36,567 bases of DNA, from the NCBI GenBank assembly GCA_021774435.1, contig JAJFJB010000168.1, positions 1 to 36,567 of the forward strand. The letters run 5' to 3'. Shown here piece after piece: positions 31,884 to 36,567 of this stretch. A program made the translations under genes and the position numbers. Within the stretch, counting starts at the first letter, position 1; each line of letters begins with the position of its first letter. Source of the DNA: Alphaproteobacteria bacterium. Lineage in GTDB: Bacteria; Pseudomonadota; Alphaproteobacteria; UBA8366; GCA-2717185. Under the pieces are notes generated by a model. That model did not search any database, was not told the origin of the DNA, and saw nothing but the letters and a program-made list of their open reading frames with translations.

Positions 31884-33671
31884 TTAACTCGGTCGCGCGG
31901 CATCTTCGATAATAAGCTGAGCCTCGTCTCGGCCCCGCCAACGGTCACGCTGCAAGTGTCCTGCAATATGCAAGGGCATGCCACCCGACGCCAAGAGGGT
32001 CTCGCCAAGGGGCTGTTCTACTGCTCGAAACGCAATTCCCTTGATCCGCGCACCATCTTCGCCACCGATGAAACAGCGGACATGATCACGTCCGACAACA
32101 TCGGCCTTCAAAATACGCGCAGCCGGAAATACGAACCGCGGTCGCGCATTTCCGGCACCGAATGGCGACAGTAGCTCAAGTGATTCGATAAAGTCGACAC
32201 TGGCCCCTCCCGGCTGAATTGTCCCATCAATACCGAGCTCCGATACGATTCCGTCAGTGCCGATGTTGTCGGCGATCCGTTCGGCAAGAAATGTGCGGAA
32301 GTCGTCGCTCGCGTTTCGGTCAACCGTAAACCCTGCCGCCATTGGATGTCCGCCACCATTCCTCAACAGTCCGGACTGCCGCGCGGCAACCACGGCAGAT
32401 CCCAAATCAACACCACGAATAGAGCGGCCCGAACCTTTCCCAATGCCGTCCTCGAATGCAACGACACATGCAGGTCGGTTATAGCGATCCTTCAAGCGGC
32501 TCGCGACGATCCCAATGACACCAGGGTGCCAGCCATCCGCGGCAACATAGACCAAGCCATCGTCCAGCGCGCCCGCCTCGATATCCGCCTCCACCTGATT
32601 GATTGCCGTTTCAAGGCACATCGTCTCGATAGCACGCCGTTCCCGATTGTAATCGTCGAGTTGCTTCGCGATCGATTTCGCTTCATCCGGATCTGCAGTC
32701 GTCAGAAGGGCCGCGCCCAACCCTGCCTCACCAACACGACCGCCCGCATTGACGCGTGGTCCCAGTACGAATCCGGCATGATAGGCCTCCGGGGCTTCGC
32801 TGATGCTCGCGACGTCCGCCAGCGCTGAGATTCCGATATTTCGCCGCCGCGCCATTACCGTAAGGCCCTGACGCACGAAAACGCGGTTGAGACCAGTCAG
32901 CGGGACGACGTCACAAACCGTGCCCAAGGCGACCAGATCAAGCAGACTACGCAGGTCCGGCTCGTTCCTTTCTTTATACCACCCCGCTTCGCGCAGCCCG
33001 CGGTTTATCGCGACCGCCAAGAGAAACGCCACACCAACCGCCGCAAGCTGACCATGCGGGCTATCGTCGTCGAGACGGTTGGGGTTGATGACCGCCAGCG
33101 CTGGCGGCAGCCGGGGCTCGGCGACATGGTGATCGACGACAATAACCTCGATTCCCTCCGAAGCGGCCGCTTCCAGAGGTTCAAATGCCGTAATGCCGCA
33201 ATCTACCGTCACGATGACAGCGACACCTTCCGCTGCCAGCGCCCTCAACGCTGGTGCGTTCGGCCCATAGCCCTCTTTCATGCGGTCCGGGATGTAAATC
33301 CTCGTGCTGCCTCCAGCTGCCGAAATAAATCGCGACAGCAGGGAGGAAGCGGTTGCTCCATCGACGTCGTAATCGCCGAAAATACCGATCGTTTCCCCAC
33401 CTTGGACGGCAGCGACAAGGTGCATTACAGCAGCGTCCATATCTTTTAAATGGGAAGGATCAGGAAGCTGATCTTTCAGAGAGGGATTAAGAAACGCTTC
33501 CGCTGTTTCTAAAAGAATACCTCGCGCCGCCATGACACGCCCGACAGCTTCCGGTAAATCGAAGCGCTGCGAGAGTGCGAGTGCAAGCCGGTCATCGTCA
33601 CCGCGCGCGCGCCAGCGCTTACCGCTGACGGAGCGCTCAACCCCTAGAAACGCCGACGCTGGCGCGGTCAT
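31884..33671 (-). CDS. recJ: Single-stranded-DNA-specific exonuclease RecJ
   Basis: A 595-residue RecJ of normal length. DHH domain motifs are DYDVDG (100-105), VTVDCGI and VDHH (179-182); the DHHA1 domain has SGRSIRGVDLG and GGGHPMAAGF; an OB-fold C-terminal part ends the protein. It degrades single-stranded DNA 5' to 3' in RecF-pathway recombination and mismatch repair using Mn2+ or Mg2+. The start ATG overlaps the glpX stop by 4 bp, so translation is coupled. It is the last gene of the leftward operon. Confidence 0.96.
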   Translation of the reverse strand: MTAPASAFLGVERSVSGKRWRARGDDDRLALALSQRFDLPEAVGRVMAARGILLETAEAFLNPSLKDQLPDPSHLKDMDAAVMHLVAAVQGGETIGIFGDYDVDGATASSLLSRFISAAGGSTRIYIPDRMKEGYGPNAPALRALAAEGVAVIVTVDCGITAFEPLEAAASEGIEVIVVDHHVAEPRLPPALAVINPNRLDDDSPHGQLAAVGVAFLLAVAINRGLREAGWYKERNEPDLRSLLDLVALGTVCDVVPLTGLNRVFVRQGLTVMARRRNIGISALADVASISEAPEAYHAGFVLGPRVNAGGRVGEAGLGAALLTTADPDEAKSIAKQLDDYNRERRAIETMCLETAINQVEADIEAGALDDGLVYVAADGWHPGVIGIVASRLKDRYNRPACVVAFEDGIGKGSGRSIRGVDLGSAVVAARQSGLLRNGGGHPMAAGFTVDRNASDDFRTFLAERIADNIGTDGIVSELGIDGTIQPGGASVDFIESLELLSPFGAGNARPRFVFPAARILKADVVGRDHVRCFIGGEDGARIKGIAFRAVEQPLGETLLASGGMPLHIAGHLQRDRWRGRDEAQLIIEDAARPS

Positions 33672-34663
33672 TCCTCGGCGAAACGGAACCCGGTTTTGCG
33701 GGTAAAGTCGTGTTCAGAACTGATTTTGCGCACCGTACCGCTCTTGGAGCGCATCACGATGGACTCGGTAAAAGCGCCGCCGCCTTTGCGCCGAACCCCG
33801 CGCACCATGGTCCCATCGGTCACACCCGTCGCTGCGAACATTACATCGCCGGACGCAAGATCGAGCAAGTTATAGACCCGATCGAGATCCGTGATGCCCC
33901 ATTTCGCGGCACGGCCGCGCTCGTCATCATTGCGGAACAGCAAGCGGCCTTGCATCTGGCCGCCGATACAGCGTAGGGCCGCCGCGGCGAGGACGCCTTC
34001 GGGCGCACCACCACTACCCAAGTAAATATCGACACCGCTCCGCGAGCTGGAGGTCGCAATGACGCCGGATACGTCGCCATCGGAAATCAACATGATCCGC
34101 GCGCCGGAATCGCGTACCGCTTTGATCAAATCGGCATGCCGTGGACGATCGAGGATGCACACTACCAGATCCGCTATTTTCTTATCTTTGGCTGCGGCGA
34201 GGTTCTTCAGATTTTCAAGCGGACTCGCATCGATATCGACCACGCCGTCGGGCAGACCGCCACCGACAGCGATCTTGTCCATGTACACATCCGGGGCATT
34301 CAGAAAGCCGCCCTCATCCGCCATGGCTATGACCGCGAGAGCGTTGGTTCCCCCTTTTGCTGTGATCGTCGTCCCTTCAAGCGGGTCCAACGCGATATCG
34401 ACCTTCGGACCATCGCCCTTGCCGACCTTTTCCCCGATATAGAGCATCGGCGCTTCGTCACGCTCACCCTCCCCGATGACAACCGTGCCGTCGATCGAAA
34501 GGCTGTTCAAGGCCTCGCGCATTGCATCGACAGCCGCTTGGTCAGCCGCCTTCTCGTCTCCCCGGCCCATCCATCGCGAAGCCGACAGCGCCGCCGCCTC
34601 GGCAACCCGAACGGCTTCCAACGCCAAATTGCGATCCATCGTACTCTTATTCTCGGTCATCAA
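33668..34663 (-). CDS. glpX: Class II fructose-1,6-bisphosphatase
   Basis: A 331-residue GlpX-type phosphatase. GEGERDEAPM (64-73) and ALDPLEGTT (91-99) are the metal- and phosphate-binding motifs, and GGAPEGVLAAAAL is the C-terminal signature. It hydrolyses fructose 1,6-bisphosphate (in some species also sedoheptulose 1,7-bisphosphate) in gluconeogenesis. Two ATG codons begin the frame; the second residue or Met9 are alternatives. GGGAGA is upstream. A 102-bp gap separates it from hom, and recJ overlaps its stop. The glpX-recJ pair after hom is, from memory, a common alphaproteobacterial arrangement. Confidence 0.96.
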   Translation of the reverse strand: MMTENKSTMDRNLALEAVRVAEAAALSASRWMGRGDEKAADQAAVDAMREALNSLSIDGTVVIGEGERDEAPMLYIGEKVGKGDGPKVDIALDPLEGTTITAKGGTNALAVIAMADEGGFLNAPDVYMDKIAVGGGLPDGVVDIDASPLENLKNLAAAKDKKIADLVVCILDRPRHADLIKAVRDSGARIMLISDGDVSGVIATSSSRSGVDIYLGSGGAPEGVLAAAALRCIGGQMQGRLLFRNDDERGRAAKWGITDLDRVYNLLDLASGDVMFAATGVTDGTMVRGVRRKGGGAFTESIVMRSKSGTVRKISSEHDFTRKTGFRFAEE

Positions 34664-34765
34664 AGGTCTCCCACCAGCACAGGCTTTTTATTCAGATTAC
34701 AAGCTAAACCCAACGACGGCATGGAGCGAAATATAAACGAATTACGCCGACGCGTGGGCCAGATT

Positions 34766-36058
34766 CTAGAGCGTCTCTATTCGAATCATTCGCGGCGTTT
34801 CAGCGACGGAATCCAAGGCGCCAATAAGCCCAAGCGCATGCTGCATTGCCGCTTCTTTGGTCTCATGAGTTGTCAAGACAACGGGGACGATACCGCCTTC
34901 CGCGCGGCCACGCTGGATCGCCGATTCGATCGAAATTTGCGAATCGCGTAGCGCGCCGGCGATATCCGCAAAGATACCCGGCTTATCGTGGACCATCACC
35001 CGCACGTAATAAAGGCCAATCCGCTCGTCCATCGGCGCCACGCGCAGCGTCTGCAGCTCTTCCGTGGGAACGCCGAAGGTCGGTGTCCCTCGACCGCGAG
35101 CGATATCGACGATGTCCGCCACGACCGCGGAAGCCGTCGGCCCCGCGCCGGCACCACGCCCCTCAAACATGGTCGTCCCGACAAAATCGCCTTCGGTGAC
35201 GACCCCATTAAACACCCCTTCGACGGATGCGATCGGTGCCTCGATCGGGACCATGGCAGGATGGACGCGCTGTTGAATGCCGCCATCGGTCATTTCGGCG
35301 ATGCCGAGCAGCTTGATCCGATACCCCAGTTCCGTCGCGAAACGGATATCAATCGCATCGATATGACGGATTCCTTCGATATGCACGGCATCGAAATCGA
35401 TAACACAACCAAATGCCACGCTGGTCAGGATGGCCAGCTTATGTGCCGCGTCGATCCCGTCGACATCGAATGTCGGGTCGGCTTCCGCATAGCCGTGCGC
35501 CTGCGCCTCGGCAAGAATTTCGCTAAAATCCCGGCCGGTTTCGCGCATAACCGTCAGGATGTAATTACACGTCCCATTCAATATCCCTTGCAGGTGTGTC
35601 ACGCGGTTTGCCGCCAACCCTTCGCGTAACGCCTTTATGATCGGGATACCGCCCGCAACTGCGGCTTCGTAGGCAAGCGTAAGACCAGCCGCATCGGCCG
35701 TGTTTCCCAAACCCGCGCCATGCATGGCGATCAGCGCCTTATTCGCTGTCACTACGTGGCGCCCAGCCGCCATCGCAGCATCGCAGACGTCCCGCGCAAT
35801 GCCGTCGCTACCGCCGATCAACTCGCAAATCACGTCTGCATCGGCATCGCGCGCCATAGTGGCGGAATCGTCGAACCATTCTATTCCGTCGAGCGAAATA
35901 CCGCGGTCCCGCCCCCTCTCACGCGCCGAAACCGCCGTCACGATGACGGGACGGCCACAGCGGCGCGTCAGAATTTCACCCTGTTCGGCAATCAGCCTTA
36001 CCGTCTCGGCCCCGACAACGCCAAGTCCCGCAACGGCAACCTTTAGCGGCGCGCTCAT
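34766..36058 (-). CDS. hom: Homoserine dehydrogenase
   Basis: A 430-residue monofunctional homoserine dehydrogenase. The NAD(P)-binding loop GLGVVG is at 11-16, the catalytic region holds [13 protein letters not shown] and [19 protein letters not shown], and a C-terminal ACT domain (about 350-425, [21 protein letters not shown]) gives feedback control, normally by threonine. It reduces aspartate semialdehyde to homoserine for threonine and methionine synthesis. Its ATG overlaps the stop of the upstream aminotransferase by 4 bp. Confidence 0.96.
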   Translation of the reverse strand: MSAPLKVAVAGLGVVGAETVRLIAEQGEILTRRCGRPVIVTAVSARERGRDRGISLDGIEWFDDSATMARDADADVICELIGGSDGIARDVCDAAMAAGRHVVTANKALIAMHGAGLGNTADAAGLTLAYEAAVAGGIPIIKALREGLAANRVTHLQGILNGTCNYILTVMRETGRDFSEILAEAQAHGYAEADPTFDVDGIDAAHKLAILTSVAFGCVIDFDAVHIEGIRHIDAIDIRFATELGYRIKLLGIAEMTDGGIQQRVHPAMVPIEAPIASVEGVFNGVVTEGDFVGTTMFEGRGAGAGPTASAVVADIVDIARGRGTPTFGVPTEELQTLRVAPMDERIGLYYVRVMVHDKPGIFADIAGALRDSQISIESAIQRGRAEGGIVPVVLTTHETKEAAMQHALGLIGALDSVAETPRMIRIETL

Positions 36059-36567
36059 GATACTGCCCTCATCCGTCCATCCGCTGACCCTTCATCGGGA
36101 TTGGCCTGCGACAAAAACCGACGGATATTGCGCGCCGCCTGCCGAATACGATGTGTATTTTCGCAAAGGGCTATTCGGACATATCCTTCGCCGTGTTCGC
36201 CAAAACCGATGCCCGGCGACACCGCGACTTCGGCTTCCTCCAACAATCGTTTCGAAAAGGTAAGACTTCCCATCGAAGCAAAAGCTGGCGGCAAAGGTGC
36301 CCACGCGAACATCGTCGCAGGCGGACTGGGAATCGTCCAGCCGGCACGCCCGAAACTGTCAATCAGCACGTCGCGGCGCTCCTTGTAAATTTGACGAACT
36401 TCTTCTACGCAATCCTGCGGCCCATTCAATGCCGCGGTGGCGGCGACTTGCACGGGCGTGAAAGCGCCATAGTCGAGATAGCTCTTCACCCGCGCAAGTG
36501 CCGCAATCAGCTTGGGGTTGCCAGCAGCGAAGCCGATGCGCCAACCCGGCATCGAATAGGTTTTACT
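36055..36567 (-). CDS. Class I/II aminotransferase, C-terminal part (AlaC-like)
   Basis: Only the last 170 codons are in the window; the gene enters from the right edge. The first visible codons read [16 protein letters not shown], the PLP signature, with the Schiff-base Lys at 36562-36564. The C-terminal domain has [13 protein letters not shown] and [19 protein letters not shown] with the carboxylate-binding Arg. It is most like the AlaC / LL-aminotransferase group that precedes hom in many alphaproteobacteria; glutamate-pyruvate or aspartate/methionine-type specificity cannot be settled here. It overlaps hom by 4 bp. Confidence 0.85.
   Translation of the reverse strand, partial: SKTYSMPGWRIGFAAGNPKLIAALARVKSYLDYGAFTPVQVAATAALNGPQDCVEEVRQIYKERRDVLIDSFGRAGWTIPSPPATMFAWAPLPPAFASMGSLTFSKRLLEEAEVAVSPGIGFGEHGEGYVRIALCENTHRIRQAARNIRRFLSQANPDEGSADGRMRAVS

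Overview
The window looks like chromosomal DNA of a free-living alphaproteobacterium, probably close to Rhodospirillales. The evidence is a PopZ-type polar organiser gene beside tolC and a TolC-linked methyltransferase, the chain aminotransferase-hom-glpX-recJ, a sigma-54 type promoter in front of a hook gene, and tRNAs with encoded CCA. I see no integrase, transposase, phage gene or CRISPR array.

Layout. 1-2574 (minus): a PIMT-like methyltransferase, a TolC outer-membrane channel and the start of a PopZ-like protein with a Glu-Pro repeat. 2760-3069 (plus): tRNA-Cys and tRNA-Asn, each with a readable promoter, and a terminator after tRNA-Asn. 3258-7689: a class V aminotransferase, a Kef-type cation/proton antiporter, a small secreted Sel1 protein and a DHH phosphoesterase. 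7790-11219: a TauD/TfdA dioxygenase and an M20 N-carbamoyl-amino-acid hydrolase, convergent with diaminopropionate ammonia-lyase. 11645-16426: the conserved prkA-yeaH-spoVR stress operon. 16427-18945: a stand-alone molybdenum hydroxylase large subunit behind a leader that can fold in two mutually exclusive ways. 19145-20317: a protein I do not recognise.

20321-23246 (minus) carries an IclR regulator, an amidohydrolase and, across an in-frame TGA, a deiodinase-like selenoprotein. It would normally be annotated as two broken fragments. Both flanks of the TGA match the deiodinase active site, and a stem-loop with a GU-containing loop follows it, as expected of a bacterial SECIS. This is the most notable feature of the window.

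Divergent from iclR, 23375-30196 (plus) is a tight five-gene catabolic operon: LLM flavin oxidoreductase, double-hotdog dehydratase, tandem CoA-transferase, acyl-CoA ligase and SMP-30 lactonase. Its substrate is unknown. A 16-bp perfect palindrome next to the iclR start is the likely operator. 30299-36567 holds tRNA-Glu (minus), a hook-type flgE gene with a sigma-54 promoter, and, reading leftward, an aminotransferase (cut by the window edge), hom, glpX and recJ, overlapping or closely spaced.
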